Shown: positions 1 through 18,000, counted from the first letter of the stretch. The stretch is 64,000 bases of DNA from Leptospira barantonii (GCF_002811925.1 NZ_NPDS01000001.1:711001-775000); one strand, 5' to 3'. Numbers and translations are program-made. Notes: generated by a model not told the origin, from the sequence alone.

Positions 1-784
1 TGATATTCATTCCTCCTAAAGGATCATCTTTATGTGCATCGAAGCCTGCGGAAATTAGAATTATATTCGGTTCAAATTGTTCCATTGTCGGAATAACGAT
101 TTCTTTAAATTTTTGAATGTAGATTTGATCTCCAGAATTTGCTTGCATCGGAATATTCTTCGTAGTTCCGACTCCATCTCCGTCACCAATTTCCGTTGAA
201 GCACCGGTCATCGGGTAGAATGGAAATTGATGAATAGATAGATAAAAAATATTTGGATCCCTATAGAAAATCTCCTGAGTGCCATTGCCATGATGAACAT
301 CCCAATCAATAATAAAAATTTTCTTAAATCCATTCTTTTGCAAATATCGAGCCGAGATAGCTACGTTGTTTAGCATACAAAAACCCATAATGCGATTGTG
401 CTCAGCATGATGTCCGGGCGGTCTTAAAAGTGAAAAGCCGTTCTTTATATTGCTTGAAATCAAAGCGTCGGCTAAAGTAATTCCGGAATTTGCGGCGGAA
501 TAAGCCGCGACCCATGACTTCTCCGTAAAAGGCGTATCAGAGTCGAAATATCCTCTTTTATTTTTCGAATCTTCTATTCTTTGAATGAGGTAGTTTGAGT
601 GAATTTCATTATAAAACTTGGGATTAACTTCTTTTAATTTTGGAAAGTATAAGGAACTGAAATAGCTTGTTTGTTGCAGTTTACTTAGACAGGAAAGAAT
701 TCGATCGGAGTTTTCAAAATGAGGGATTTTCGGATCGGAATTGTGGTAAATAAAATCCTCAGAGAATATGAATCCAGTGGTCAT
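1..784 (-). CDS. Histone deacetylase family protein (partial, C-terminus outside window)
   Basis: This is a zinc-dependent deacylase of the HDAC/AcuC/acetylpolyamine amidohydrolase superfamily. About 261 residues are present. The signature RPPGHHAEHN lies near residue 122, DWDVHHGNGT near residue 160 (Asp and His zinc ligands), and SAGFDAHKDDPLGG at the window edge carries the third ligand region. The ATG at 784 follows a clear GGGAGG ribosome site. The family is usually 300-340 residues, so roughly 50 C-terminal residues are missing off the left edge. The substrate cannot be told from sequence; bacterial members act on acetyl-lysine, acetylpolyamines or small amides. It is divergent from the next gene. 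Confidence 0.9.
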   Translation of the reverse strand, partial: MTTGFIFSEDFIYHNSDPKIPHFENSDRILSCLSKLQQTSYFSSLYFPKLKEVNPKFYNEIHSNYLIQRIEDSKNKRGYFDSDTPFTEKSWVAAYSAANSGITLADALISSNIKNGFSLLRPPGHHAEHNRIMGFCMLNNVAISARYLQKNGFKKIFIIDWDVHHGNGTQEIFYRDPNIFYLSIHQFPFYPMTGASTEIGDGDGVGTTKNIPMQANSGDQIYIQKFKEIVIPTMEQFEPNIILISAGFDAHKDDPLGGMNI

Positions 785-934
785 CTTTTCCTCCCGATCA
801 ATTTGTTCAGGAAATACCAACGTCTTTCCCGAGTTTTTTCAAAGAGAATGCCTATTATTTTAAATTTCGAACAGTCTTTTTTAGTTGAATGCGTTGAATT
901 CCGACATTCTATGGAGAACTAAAAAACTTCTTCG

Positions 935-2137
935 ATGCTTACGAAACATTTAACCGACGTGAACAAAATAACTCTTATACTTTTCTCTTTTTTGGTTTGG
1001 ACTGTGTCCTTATTTCCCGATTTTGATCTTCCTTTTCCAAAGGGTAGAATGCAAAAGAAGATACCCGAAACAGGTTTTCAAGAACTTAGAGACGTAGAGG
1101 TCGGAGCTCCAGAAGTTTCAAAGAAAAATGCAGGAGATTCCTCATCTCGAAAATCGGAAATTAAAACTCCGATAACCCAATTCAAATCACCGCCCCTTAA
1201 CTCCAAAGCTGAACCGAATACAACTGCGAAAGTAGAAGTCGGAACTCAACAAAAAGAAGAAAACTCAAAGAGGAATACGACCTCACAATCTGTTCAGAAC
1301 GTGATATCTCCGAATTTCTCTAGAGGGATTTATATTTCACAGAGAACATTAAAGAAAACGAAAGAGTTTCAGGAACTGAGGAGAAAAAGCAAAGAGCACG
1401 GAGTAAATTTGTTTGTGATTGATGTGCAACCTGCGCCGCCGTCGAAGCGAATATTAGAAGATTTGATTGCTGAAGGTTTTTATCCAGTCGCGAGGGTTGT
1501 TAACTTTGATGGCGGGCTTCCGACAGAAAAACCTTCAAATCAAAGAATTACATCTATTCATAAATCGATTCGGGCGGCCTGTGAATCTGGTTTTCCTGAA
1601 ATCCAATTAGATTACATTCGATACGCCGATAATCTTCAGTTAAAATTAACCTACGAAACCAGATATAAGAATATTTCTGGCATCATAAAGGATATTCGCA
1701 ATGAAACTCTTAAATGTGACCATCTCCCCTATATAGGAGCCGACATTTTTGGCAGAGTTCCTTTTAATCAAAACGATTCAATCGGACAAAAGGTAGAAGT
1801 TTTTGCTCAGGTTGTGGATGTTCTCTATCCTATGTTATATCCCTCGCACTTTTACGGTATGCCCGCAAGAATCAAGGATCCTTACCAGACCGTTTATGAC
1901 GGAACTCTTCTGACTATAAAGAGATCTCTAAAGACAACGAGGGTGATTCCTTATATTCAAGGATTCAATATGTCCATCGGAAAGTCGGGTCTCAAACTTT
2001 CAGACTATATTAAAGCGCAGGTTAAGGCTTCTTACGACAGCGGCGGTCATGGATTCGTGGTATGGAATGCCTGGAATGATTATGAATCCACTTTCCAGGC
2101 TTTGAAAGATTACGACAACGAGACAAAGAAGGACTAA
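935..2137 (+). CDS. Secreted putative glycoside hydrolase (DUF4015 family)
   Basis: The protein has 400 residues. A hydrophobic segment at residues 11-28 looks like a signal peptide or membrane anchor. A low-complexity Lys/Ser/Thr-rich linker follows (about 40-125), then a TIM-barrel-like domain of the DUF4015 putative glycosyl hydrolase family (about 128-395). Typical blocks are [35 protein letters not shown] and [11 protein letters not shown]. In related hydrolases the Asp/Glu residues at strand ends are catalytic, but no substrate is known for this family. An in-frame TAA lies 15 bases before the ATG, so this is the first possible start. No strong ribosome site is visible. It converges on the enoyl-CoA hydratase gene with no gap. 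Confidence 0.8.
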   Translation: MLTKHLTDVNKITLILFSFLVWTVSLFPDFDLPFPKGRMQKKIPETGFQELRDVEVGAPEVSKKNAGDSSSRKSEIKTPITQFKSPPLNSKAEPNTTAKVEVGTQQKEENSKRNTTSQSVQNVISPNFSRGIYISQRTLKKTKEFQELRRKSKEHGVNLFVIDVQPAPPSKRILEDLIAEGFYPVARVVNFDGGLPTEKPSNQRITSIHKSIRAACESGFPEIQLDYIRYADNLQLKLTYETRYKNISGIIKDIRNETLKCDHLPYIGADIFGRVPFNQNDSIGQKVEVFAQVVDVLYPMLYPSHFYGMPARIKDPYQTVYDGTLLTIKRSLKTTRVIPYIQGFNMSIGKSGLKLSDYIKAQVKASYDSGGHGFVVWNAWNDYESTFQALKDYDNETKKD

Positions 2138-2148
2138 TTAAAGTCCTT
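2129..2148. terminator. Hairpin spanning two abutting convergent stop codons
   Basis: Perfect 7-base arms (AAGGACT / AGTCCTT) flank a 6-base AT loop. The two opposing stop codons lie inside the hairpin. Because the convergent genes abut, it could serve as a compact bidirectional terminator, although the U-tract is weak on both sides. Confidence 0.45.
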
Positions 2149-2938
2149 TGAATACAGGTTTTCTTTTTTGCTCAATCGCCTTTATTGTTTCCTTGAAATC
2201 GGAAGAGATAAAGTTGCGTGCTTGCGATTCAGCTTCTTTTCTAAGAGCGGCTTCTAACTTGTCCTTGTCGTAAGTATTCTTCTTTAATTCGCTGAGAGCT
2301 AAAGGGGCGCTTTCTGAAAGTGCGATCGCCATTTCAGTCGCTCTTCCTACAACTTCTTTCTGTGGAACGGAATCATTGCAGAGTCCAAGTCGGAACGCCT
2401 CTTCTCCATTCAAGGTTTCAGCCAAGAATAGAAGTCGATTTGCAATATGGGTTCCAAATAATTCTTTCACGATATAACTTGAGCCCATTCCGGGATGGAT
2501 TCCAAGTTTAACAAAATTGAATTGGTATTTTGATTCGTTGGAGAATACTCTAATATCGCAAGCAAAAGCGAGTGAAAACCCCGCACCGATTGCGTGGCCG
2601 TTTGCGGCACAAATGACCGGAATGTCTAAACGTCTTACTGACAAGAATAGATTATAAAATTCGAACATGGTTTTTTTGTTCGTTTCATAATCTCTGGTTG
2701 AAAAGGATTTGAGTAATTCGAAATTTCCACCGGCTGAGAATATGCCATTTTTTCCCGTTAAAATGACAACTCGAGGTTTATTTTTTTCGGGTGCTTCTAT
2801 CAACCCGTCTATAATCTTTTTAAATTCTAAGCCCATTTCTCGGGTCATAGAATTTCTAGTTTCAGGGTTATTTAAACTTAAGGTTAGAATCTTGCTTCCA
2901 GATCCTAGATCGATTGTGTCTTGGTCGATAAATCCCAT
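2138..2938 (-). CDS. Enoyl-CoA hydratase/isomerase family protein
   Basis: This is a 266-residue crotonase-fold enzyme. The CoA-binding and oxyanion-hole blocks are visible: an NSMT element near residue 30, [13 protein letters not shown] near 60-72 and [19 protein letters not shown] near 111-130. The C-terminal helical part is complete. The family hydrates enoyl-CoA or isomerises and cleaves related thioesters; the exact substrate is unknown. The position usually holding the first catalytic Glu of hydratases is in a PGMGSSY context, so a pure hydratase role is not certain. The ATG overlaps the stop of the upstream gene by one base (TAATG), which suggests translational coupling. Confidence 0.85.
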   Translation of the reverse strand: MGFIDQDTIDLGSGSKILTLSLNNPETRNSMTREMGLEFKKIIDGLIEAPEKNKPRVVILTGKNGIFSAGGNFELLKSFSTRDYETNKKTMFEFYNLFLSVRRLDIPVICAANGHAIGAGFSLAFACDIRVFSNESKYQFNFVKLGIHPGMGSSYIVKELFGTHIANRLLFLAETLNGEEAFRLGLCNDSVPQKEVVGRATEMAIALSESAPLALSELKKNTYDKDKLEAALRKEAESQARNFISSDFKETIKAIEQKRKPVFKGL

Positions 2939-3465
2939 TAAATTGCTTTTTTCTCCAACTCAAAGCTTTCATACCAGATTCGATCGGATATGGTCAACGG
3001 TTTTTCTCCGATTCCCATCTGAGTATAGTATTCGAGTAGAGTTTCGAGGTGGACCGCTTCTTCATCTTCTAAAGTCCAAAAAGAAGAATCGATCGATTTG
3101 GAGATCAATGCCTGTCCTCTTACGGAATCCTGAAAGTATTCAGGTTTTCCTGAAAAGATCAAATGCGCTGAAATAAGGTCGAATCGGATTGTCTCCATGA
3201 TTTTTTTGAATTGGAGTTCCGACTTTTCAAAATATCGGGATGCGATTTCGGTTTGGAAGTAGTCGCCCCAAGTCAGAATGTCCGGTTCTACGCCGGTTTT
3301 CTCTTTGATTTGAGCGATTTTTTCTTCCTCGATAAAAGGAGTGACTGCAAATCGATCGACGAGTTCTTTCAAAGCGATCAAATCCAGGATTTTTCCGGCT
3401 GATAGCTTTCCCTGTTTCATCATATCGAATAATTCCGGGTTGAGTTCCGACTTTCTTGTATCCAT
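2938..3465 (-). CDS. Conserved hypothetical protein, coupled to enoyl-CoA hydratase
   Basis: This is a 175-residue soluble, acidic, mostly helical protein with no signal peptide or membrane segment. I do not recognise the family. It is rich in Glu, Lys and Leu and has a single central Trp-containing block ([17 protein letters not shown]). The stop codon overlaps the start of the downstream enoyl-CoA hydratase, so the two probably form one transcription unit and may act on the same acyl-CoA pathway. The ATG at 3465 has no strong ribosome site. Confidence 0.65.
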   Translation of the reverse strand: MDTRKSELNPELFDMMKQGKLSAGKILDLIALKELVDRFAVTPFIEEEKIAQIKEKTGVEPDILTWGDYFQTEIASRYFEKSELQFKKIMETIRFDLISAHLIFSGKPEYFQDSVRGQALISKSIDSSFWTLEDEEAVHLETLLEYYTQMGIGEKPLTISDRIWYESFELEKKAI

Positions 3466-5045
<1,580 letters not shown>

Positions 5046-5081
5046 ATCTCGAACGATCTCGAAAAACTTAGAAAACGGGAT

Positions 5082-6266
<1,185 letters not shown>

Positions 6267-6363
6267 CTTCCAAAGATCGGTCGATTTGCAGGTCCCGCCT
6301 GAAAAAAAGAATCGATCCGATGCGGTTCCGATTCGATTTTTTTTACGGGAAGAATGGAGATTC

Positions 6364-7068
6364 TTACGGGTTTAAACCTTCGAACGAGGAAATTCTTACG
6401 TGAGAATGTTGAGCCTGAGGATGATTTCCCGGACGTTCCAAAACGAAAGCGTCTAGTTTCGCATTCTTTGCCGCGTCCGCTTCCTCTTTGATGTCCGTAA
6501 AGAACAGAATCTTTTCGGGAGCGACTCCGAGTTGTTCCGCGATCTTTTCGTAACTGGAGGATTCTCTTTTAGCGCCGACCGCGGTGTCGAAGTAAGCGGA
6601 AAAATATCCGGTGAGATTTCCCGCATCGGAGTATTCAAAAATTAATTTTTGTGCCTGAACGCTTCCGGAAGAATAAACGGCCGCGCGTTTTTTCGCGGCG
6701 CCGATTCTTTTTAAAAATTCGGAAACGTCTTTGAACATGGAGCTTTTCAGTTCTCCGCTTTCGTAACCGGTTTTCCAAATTCTTCCCTGAATCTCTTTGA
6801 GAGGACCGCTCTTTCTATCCTGGGAAACAAGATGTTTACAAAACGCGCTCAAGTCTTCGGGAGAATCCGAAAGTTTTCCCGAATAACTCGAATCTGATTT
6901 TCCCTCTTCGAGCAACTTGTCGATCCATTCTCTTTCGAGTGAATTCGTTTTAAAAAACGTTTCGAACTTTTCGATCGAATACGGAAAAAGAATTTTATGA
7001 ACGAATTCGATGGGAGTAGTAGTCCCTTCTATGTCGAATAGATAAAACTCGAAAGCGTTTATGTTCAA
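6364..7068 (-). CDS. mtnC: Enolase-phosphatase E1 (acireductone synthase), methionine salvage
   Basis: MtnC enolises and dephosphorylates 2,3-diketo-5-methylthiopentyl-1-phosphate to acireductone in the cytosol. The 234-residue length is normal for the family. The HAD motif I variant [13 protein letters not shown] is at residues 11-23, motif [10 protein letters not shown] lies near 139-146, and the motif III/IV region is [12 protein letters not shown]. The start is TTG, directly after the stop of the upstream MFS gene (TAATTG), with AAGGGG about nine bases upstream inside that gene. This spacing implies translational coupling. No other salvage gene is in the window. Confidence 0.92.
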   Translation of the reverse strand: MNINAFEFYLFDIEGTTTPIEFVHKILFPYSIEKFETFFKTNSLEREWIDKLLEEGKSDSSYSGKLSDSPEDLSAFCKHLVSQDRKSGPLKEIQGRIWKTGYESGELKSSMFKDVSEFLKRIGAAKKRAAVYSSGSVQAQKLIFEYSDAGNLTGYFSAYFDTAVGAKRESSSYEKIAEQLGVAPEKILFFTDIKEEADAAKNAKLDAFVLERPGNHPQAQHSHVRISSFEGLNP

Positions 7069-8457
<1,389 letters not shown>

Positions 8458-8677
8458 GATTCTCTCCACTTTTATATGTGTTCTTGATTCTTAATAGGTT
8501 TCCGAAACGAATTCAAACAATGGAAAGAGCGGAGTAAAACTCAAGGAAACTTTAAGTTCGATTTTAGAATTCGGCTCCCTCGTTCGAGTGCGCACAACGA
8601 GACATAGACCGTCTTCGATTCTTTTTTAAATAAAAACGGTTTCGATGAAAAAATCCCCTTTTTAATCGGTTTATGAT

Positions 8678-8709
<32 letters not shown>

Positions 8710-8737
8710 CTTTCTTCCAGACAAATCGGTTTCCCCA

Positions 8738-9679
8738 ATGACCTTTCACCACAAAGAATTTTACATTCTATCCAGTTCGGATAAATCAAAGTTATACTGC
8801 CAATCTTGGACGAAACCCAACGCCAATCGTTTGATGATCTTTCATCACGGGTTCGGAGAACATAGCGGACGTTATACGAACCTTCTTCGTTTTTTCGCAA
8901 AAAGCGACATCAACTTTTATTCCTTCGATATGAGAGGTCACGGAAACTCGGAAGGGAAGAGGGGGCACGCGGATTCCTTCGATTTGTATGTGAGGGATCT
9001 TTCCGATTTTGCGAAAGAGGTTCTCAAACGGGAAAGAAAGGATCGTTTTTTTCTATTGGGTCATTCCTTGGGTGGTGCGGTTACGCTTCGTTATTCCCAG
9101 GAAGGAATCAATCAGGACAATATTCTCGGGTTGATCTTGGGTTCTCCTGCTCTTCGCGTGAGATTGGATTTTAAAAAGAATCTGAAACGAATCGTAGGCG
9201 GTTTTTTAAGCAAAATTTCCCCTGCCACCATCGTGGACGCGGAGTTGGATCTTCACTATCTTTCCCACGATCCCGAAGTGATCGAAGCGTATCAACAGGA
9301 TCCTCTCGTTCACGGTAAGGTTTCTCTGAAGATGGGAACCGAACTTTTGGAGATCGGACCTAAACTTATCAAAAAGGCGAACGTTCTTCGTTGTCCGACT
9401 TTGATTCTTCACGGTCAGGAAGACGGTTTGATCGACTACAACGGTTCCACCGAACTTTATAAGAATCTAATCTATAGAAACAAAAGAATCAAAATTTATC
9501 CGGGTCTGTATCACGAATTGATGAACGAATTCCCGGAACACAGGGACGTCGTGTTGAGCGACATTCGGGATTTTTTGGAAACCATTCAGAGGGAAAAGAT
9601 ATCTTCGGATTCGAAGGATTCTACCTTGAAGGTGAAAAAGAAACCGGTCGCTCCGAGCAAAAAGAAAAGCCCGGTTTGA
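8738..9679 (+). CDS. Alpha/beta hydrolase, monoacylglycerol lipase-like
   Basis: This is a 313-residue serine hydrolase. The oxyanion block HHGFGEHSGRY is near residues 36-46 and FDMRGHGNSEGKRGHA near 64-79. The nucleophile elbow GHSLGG is near 109-114, the acid is in GQEDGLIDY near 228, and the His is in GLYHELMNE near 258. The overall pattern matches monoglyceride lipase/lysophospholipase-type hydrolases. There is no signal peptide, so it is probably cytoplasmic. The C-terminal 30 residues are Lys/Ser-rich and likely disordered. It is divergent from the MFS gene across a 280-base spacer. Confidence 0.87.
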   Translation: MTFHHKEFYILSSSDKSKLYCQSWTKPNANRLMIFHHGFGEHSGRYTNLLRFFAKSDINFYSFDMRGHGNSEGKRGHADSFDLYVRDLSDFAKEVLKRERKDRFFLLGHSLGGAVTLRYSQEGINQDNILGLILGSPALRVRLDFKKNLKRIVGGFLSKISPATIVDAELDLHYLSHDPEVIEAYQQDPLVHGKVSLKMGTELLEIGPKLIKKANVLRCPTLILHGQEDGLIDYNGSTELYKNLIYRNKRIKIYPGLYHELMNEFPEHRDVVLSDIRDFLETIQREKISSDSKDSTLKVKKKPVAPSKKKSPV

Positions 9680-9706
9680 CCGTGTTACTTGCGATTTTTA
9701 CAATAT

Positions 9707-10726
9707 TCAAAAATTTGAATTCTTTCTAAAGACAAAAACGAAAGAAAGAGTAAATAGAAATCCGAGGATTGCCACAAGTCCCAATAAGGATCGTTCGGTC
9801 GTAGGGAACCAGGTTCCGTTTTCGATCTTACGATTGACTCGTTCCGATTCCACTTCGGCGACGGGAGCCCCGCCCGCGACGGAAATCGAAACCTCGTATC
9901 TCGGGGCCAAATACGCGACCTTAAACGCTTTCATATCGGATGGAACGTCTTCTTGGATTCTTTCCTGTTTTGCCGCGCCGATAAAGGACACTTCCATATC
10001 CTGAGGTTTGGAGAATACGGCGCGAAACCCTTCGTCCTTTTCGGCGAGCATTCTATCCTTAAACGTCACCGTGGAAAGATTACTCGCGGGAATCGTATAA
10101 GAGATTTGTAATTCGGAACTTCCGGGTAGAATGGCCCGATCCAAAAATTTCCCGTTCGGTCCGTCTTGAAGAGAAAGAGGAATCGCCATCCTCGAATCGC
10201 CTTGAGTCAACTGACCTACGACGTCGGTCGCTTCGGAAGGAACAAAAACCTCGAACGGATTTTGTTCGTCCTGATAACTCTTCGGAGGAATGGTGTTGTT
10301 TGATATTAGATAAATCTTAAATACTCTGAGGAAGTCCCTTCCTCTGGAGATCTGCATCGCCGATCTGGTTCTGACTAAGGATCTCTCTTTTGTTTTTTCA
10401 TAGACTACGATTTCCTGAACTCCGGAACGCATGACCGGAACGGGAGGAACCATTTTGTTGTAGTTAACTCCGCCGTATTTCGCCTGAAGGAGAATCGGAG
10501 TCTGATCGGGAACGGAAAGTTTGGAAACGACGAACGAACCTTGGGAAGGACCGATCTCCTTGATCGGAATCATCCCTTGTTGAAGGGCTATGATTTTTAA
10601 GGACTCGATATTTCCTTCCTTGCCGGTGGTTCCGTTTTTGATGCGGATCTTGAGTTCGAGTTCTTCCGAATAGGCGGATGTTTGTATCAGAAAAAGGAAG
10701 AATAGAATCGTTAGGAATGTTTTCAT
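9707..10726 (-). CDS. Exported membrane-anchored protein of unknown function
   Basis: The protein has 339 residues. A signal peptide (residues 1-20, ending SAYSEE) and one C-terminal membrane helix (about 313-332, followed by RKNSNF) leave most of the protein in the periplasm, anchored at its C-terminus. The extracytoplasmic part is beta-rich, with blocks that look like carboxypeptidase-regulatory or Ig-like folds (LKIRIKNGTTGKEGNIESL). I recognise no catalytic motif. It converges on the hydrolase gene and is divergent from the EEP gene. Confidence 0.65.
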   Translation of the reverse strand: MKTFLTILFFLFLIQTSAYSEELELKIRIKNGTTGKEGNIESLKIIALQQGMIPIKEIGPSQGSFVVSKLSVPDQTPILLQAKYGGVNYNKMVPPVPVMRSGVQEIVVYEKTKERSLVRTRSAMQISRGRDFLRVFKIYLISNNTIPPKSYQDEQNPFEVFVPSEATDVVGQLTQGDSRMAIPLSLQDGPNGKFLDRAILPGSSELQISYTIPASNLSTVTFKDRMLAEKDEGFRAVFSKPQDMEVSFIGAAKQERIQEDVPSDMKAFKVAYLAPRYEVSISVAGGAPVAEVESERVNRKIENGTWFPTTERSLLGLVAILGFLFTLSFVFVFRKNSNF

Positions 10727-10753
10727 CTCAGGCTCTACGGACAGTTTTTATTC

Positions 10754-10790
<37 letters not shown>

Positions 10791-10862
10791 CTCTCCGCGT
10801 AACTTGTATTCTCTTTGAAACGGAAGTATTGTCCGTTTAGACGATTTCTTAGGAGAGGAACG

Positions 10863-11945
<1,083 letters not shown>

Positions 11946-12016
11946 TTTCGCGTTGTCACGAGAAAAGAAAAGAATTCTCTGGATGAAGAACATATCGAAC
12001 TTGGAAAAGAACAATC

Positions 12017-12475
<459 letters not shown>

Positions 12476-12544
12476 TTTTTTCGGGCGTGCCGCATCTTTA
12501 GAACGCGAAAAAACGTTCTATATTGCGGCCGCGCTCTCCGCTCC

Positions 12545-12605
12545 ATTCAACAAATTGAATTTTATAGTTTTTGAATATTCGATTTAAAGCGACAATTTGT
12601 TGAAT
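12545..12605. repeat. Perfect 13-base inverted repeat with 35-base spacer
   Basis: ATTCAACAAATTG at 12545-12557 is repeated in inverse at 12593-12605. It sits between the convergent VOC and adenylate cyclase genes. There is no T-run next to the arms, so it is not a standard intrinsic terminator. It could be a folded RNA 3' end shared by both transcripts, or a miniature mobile-element relic. Confidence 0.6.
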
Positions 12606-12628
12606 CCGCGTCGATCGCTCACGCGGGT

Positions 12629-14104
<1,476 letters not shown>

Positions 14105-14128
14105 AAACCGTTCCGAGGCTTAGCCGTT

Positions 14129-14503
14129 TTATTTGTAGGATTTCAGTTCGAACGGAAGAGAAAGATCGGATGAGAATTCCTCTCCGGTCTCCTGCATATC
14201 GTCGTCGTCTTCCTTATACAACCAAAGGATTTTCACCTTTCCGCTTTGATCGTGGTATTTCTGAAGGGAATCCAAAATGTCCATGATCACTTTGGAGGAA
14301 CTCGTGTTGAAATAATCCAATTGAAACTTTACTTGGATCTGAGTTTTAGAACCCATCGCGGAGTTCAACCAATCGAATACCGGTTTGTAAAACGCGATCG
14401 CGTTTTCCGGATAGGATTCTCCTATAATTTCGACCGCACCCTTTTCAGTGTCTAAAATAACCTCCGGAGAAGTTTTGGTCTGTTGGATATGTAATGATTC
14501 CAT
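14129..14503 (-). CDS. SiaC-family regulatory phosphoprotein (DUF1987)
   Basis: This is a 124-residue STAS-like small protein matching the SiaC/DUF1987 family, including the block LDYFNTSSSK. In Pseudomonas SiaC the phosphorylated Thr is residue 68; the equivalent here would be Thr67 with this start. In that system SiaC is phosphorylated by SiaB, dephosphorylated by the PP2C phosphatase SiaA, and in its unphosphorylated form activates the diguanylate cyclase SiaD. Here the adjacent downstream gene is an adenylate cyclase instead. ATG 14503 lies two bases after the SiaB-like stop with GGA upstream; a TTG two codons earlier is an alternative start. The C-terminus has an acidic DDDD cluster. Confidence 0.85.
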   Translation of the reverse strand: MESLHIQQTKTSPEVILDTEKGAVEIIGESYPENAIAFYKPVFDWLNSAMGSKTQIQVKFQLDYFNTSSSKVIMDILDSLQKYHDQSGKVKILWLYKEDDDDMQETGEEFSSDLSLPFELKSYK

Positions 14504-14505
14504 TC

Positions 14506-15060
14506 TCAATTTTCCTTTGTGAAGTATGCGGAGAGTGTGAAGAACGAATGTTTATCGTCCACCGGCGCGATATCGTAGGAAAGCGGTCCGTCCGATTTTC
14601 TGGCGATATCGATCAAACCGACTCCCGCACCTTTGCTGTCATCGGGTCTATCCGAGCGCAACTGCTGTTGGTAATAAGTTTTTAACTCGTCCCTCGACAT
14701 AGAATTTATTTTCTCGCATTTCGATTTTAGCGATTCGATTTTGTCGTTTAGTACAAGGTTCCCGGACGAAACATTATAGCCAATCGATTTTTCATCGACC
14801 ATGATGATGCCGACGCCGCTGTCCCTTCCGTCTTCGAGAGCTTTTCTTTCCGCGGAATAGTGTAGCATATTCTGAGCTAGTTCGATGAAAACCGCGAAGA
14901 TTTTTTTGATTTTCGATTCCGCGCTGAGAGAGGTGCGGATCATCGAACCGAATTCCGTAAGGACCTCCTGCGATAGGCGTCCTTTAAAGGAAACAATTAA
15001 TTGATAATCGCAGGCCTCTTTATACTGTTTAAACAGGTCTACGGACTTGTTTTCCATCAT
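14506..15060 (-). CDS. SiaB-family protein kinase (HATPase fold, DUF6272)
   Basis: The protein has 184 residues and looks like an anti-sigma-factor-type GHKL kinase. The ATP-binding blocks are the N-box IELAQNMLHYSAE near residues 62-74, GVGIIMVDEKS near 84 and a glycine loop DSKGAGVGLIDIARKS near 141-156. The predicted role is ATP-dependent phosphorylation of the adjacent SiaC-like protein on Thr/Ser. The first two codons are both ATG, so the start may be 15060 or 15057. It lies 37 bases after the giant kinase/phosphatase gene and two bases before the SiaC-like gene. Confidence 0.85.
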   Translation of the reverse strand: MMENKSVDLFKQYKEACDYQLIVSFKGRLSQEVLTEFGSMIRTSLSAESKIKKIFAVFIELAQNMLHYSAERKALEDGRDSGVGIIMVDEKSIGYNVSSGNLVLNDKIESLKSKCEKINSMSRDELKTYYQQQLRSDRPDDSKGAGVGLIDIARKSDGPLSYDIAPVDDKHSFFTLSAYFTKEN

Positions 15061-15097
15061 TTCTTTTTAACATACTCCTATATTTTCGTTTCCGGGA

Positions 15098-18000
15098 TCA
15101 GATTCGAAACCCGATCAAAGTTATGTCATCTCTCTGGGATTCTCCCGCCTGATGTCCGTCTAAAAAGGCCGCGAGGCGTTCCTTTTGTTCGGATGCGGGT
15201 AATGAGAGAACACTTTGTAAAAAGCCGATCAATCCCTTGCTCGCGATTCTTTGTCTTTGAGGATTCGGCTGATCCATATATCCGTCCGTCGCGAGATAGA
15301 ACATGGTGGGTTTTCCCTTTTCCAGTTTCACCTCGTGTGTCGTATACGTTCTTGAATCTTCTTTCTGTCTTCCGCCGATCGAATGTCTGTCGCCTTTGAT
15401 CTCTTCGATCTTATCACCCTTTGAGAAATAGAGCGGTCTTTTGGCGCCTGCAAAAAGTACCTTATCACCGTCGATCCTGCAGAAGCAGATATCCATTCCG
15501 TCCACGGAGTTCGCGTCCATCGTATCCTGTTTCAAGGCTTGTCGAACATTTCGGTTTAAATGTTCCAAAACCTTTCCCGGATCCTTGATGCCCGCCTCAT
15601 TTACGATCTGGTTGAGTAAAGTATTTCCTATCATTGACATTAACGCACCGGGGACTCCGTGTCCAGTACAATCGACCGCGGCGAGAAAAATTGATCCTTC
15701 TTTTTTACTGAACCAATAGAAGTCACCCGATACGATGTCCTTAGGTCTGAACAACACGAACTGTTCGTTCAAATTCTTTTCGAGAATGTCTTCGGAAGGA
15801 AGAATCGCTTGTTGAATATTCAAAGAATATTGAATACTATCCGTGATATGCTGGTTCTTAAGTCCTAAGTCCGCGTTAGCCTGCCCCAACTCTCTCGTTC
15901 TTTCCCGTACCTTCTCCTCCATGTTCGCGTAGAGTAACGCGTTGTCGATGGAGATCGCGGCCTGTGAGGAAAGAATATTCATAATTTGTAATCGATCCGA
16001 AGTGAAGGCTCCCTCGGAAAGGTTGTTTTCGAGATAGAGAATCCCCGAAATTTCGCCCTGTTTGATTACGGGCGCACAAAGAACCGATTTCGTTTTGGAA
16101 TTTTTGATATATTCGTCTTTGTTAAACTTCTCGTCCTGGTTCGCGTTTCTGAGAACCAGATTCTCCTTGGTTCTTTCCACGTAATAGATCAGGGAGATCG
16201 GAAGATTTTTACTGTTCCCAAGCGGGATTCCGGTCAACACTTCCACGTCGTCTTTAGAGATCGAACCTTCGGCTTCCACGTAGAGTCTTCCTTCTTTTTT
16301 AAGAATGAGAACTCCGCGTTGTGCTCCCGCGTTTTCGATTACGATCTTCATCAATTTGTCCAAAAGATTTTCCAGTTTGATCTCTCCGGAGATCGCCGTG
16401 GAACTTTTGAGAACCGATTGAAGATCGAGAGTTTGTCCGGAATAAACTTCCGTCGCCGCGGCGGTCGTACTCGAAATCGTTCGGTGTGTGCGTAACGTGC
16501 CGGTTCCTCTTTCGCGGATGAATTCCGGAAACTTGGACTTGAGCATGCTTTGTTTGAGATTGGCTCCCCAAAGTCCGTAACGGTGGAACGCTTCGTTGAT
16601 GAATTCTCCGGCGATCTTAACGCTTCCTTTGGAAAGCCAGAACATCGCGGCCATCTCGCAGGCAAGCGCTTCGTCGTTTTGAAACTCGTTCTTTCTCGCT
16701 TCCCGGATTGCGGCTTCATAGGTTCTTGCGGCCTTCCAGTTTTTGTATTCGAGTCTCGCGAGTTCCGCGTCCACGAGAAGATATTTGTGATAGAAATTCT
16801 CGGGGCAACTTTCCGCTAAGGAAAGAAGTTGTTTCTGATTCTCCTTGATTTTTTTCAGATATTCCTTTTTAAGATCCGGCGAAACTTTTTTATAATTCGC
16901 CGCAAGTGCGAGTGAATACAAAAAGTTATGCTCGAGCGGTCCATACTGACCGCCGAGATAGAGAATCATTCCGTTCGCTTCTTCCGCTTCTTGAAGAGCG
17001 AGTTGATTTTCTCCATACATCAAAAGAGAACGAACCTTCATCACCTTAAAGGTGACGATCGGCGCGGGACTTTGGTGATCGTTGCAAAGATCGATGTATT
17101 CTTTTTCCTGATATTCCGCGGTGGAGAAGTCGAGATGACTTCCGGTTTCTCCGCGAAGATTGGAAAGAACAAGCGCGGTCCCGAGAATCGTATCGATTGC
17201 GAGGTTGTTCTTCACCTTGCGCACGAACTTGAGAAGTTGATTGATCTTGGGTTTCAGAATTTCAAGATTCTTCCCTTGGAACATCACGTTAGACGCATCG
17301 TTCATCGCCGCGTAACTTCCGTGCAAAAACTCGCCGGAATCCAGAGCGGATTGAACGCACTTCACGTTTACTTCCTCTGAAAGTTTCAGATGTTTTACGA
17401 ACGAAGAAGAATAGTTCGCGAGAATGTTCGCGGCCTTTGTGTATCCGCCGGAGTTCATGTGTTTTTCGCTGAGTTTTACAGCGAGTTCGCAGAAGTCGTA
17501 TGCTCCTTTGTAATCCGCGAGTTTTCCCACAAGGACCATTCCGTAACAGGAATATCCGTAAGAATCGGAAAGGTTTCCGTATTTCATCAGAAGATTGGCC
17601 ATCTTCAAACAGATCACCGGGAAGAGGGCGGGTTCCTTGTTGTAAGCCATCGGGATCGCGCTGATCAAAAGATTGACCGCCCAGATATGATTCGGGTCCG
17701 TCATCAAAGGTTCGTCTAACAGCGATGTTACGGTTCTTCCCTTTAAATTCTTTTTGGCCTCTTCGATTTCCTTGTCCACAACCTTGTCGAAATTGGAAGT
17801 CGGGATTTCGATTCCCAGAGGTTTGAGGGCCTTGATCACGGTAGGCATCGCGAGATCGAACTTTCCTTGTGCGGAATATTCTATCATCAAAAGGTTATAT
17901 GCTTCGGCTTGTTCCACCGGAGTTTTCGCCTGTTTCAAAAGTGTGTGGATCATCTCTTGGGATTCTTCGAAGTTCCCGTTGAGATACAGAACTTCCGCGA

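Noticed and set aside
719..922. Short plus-strand open frame of 67 codons
   Set aside because: It lies largely opposite the 5' end of the HDAC-family gene, has no ribosome site and no family signal.
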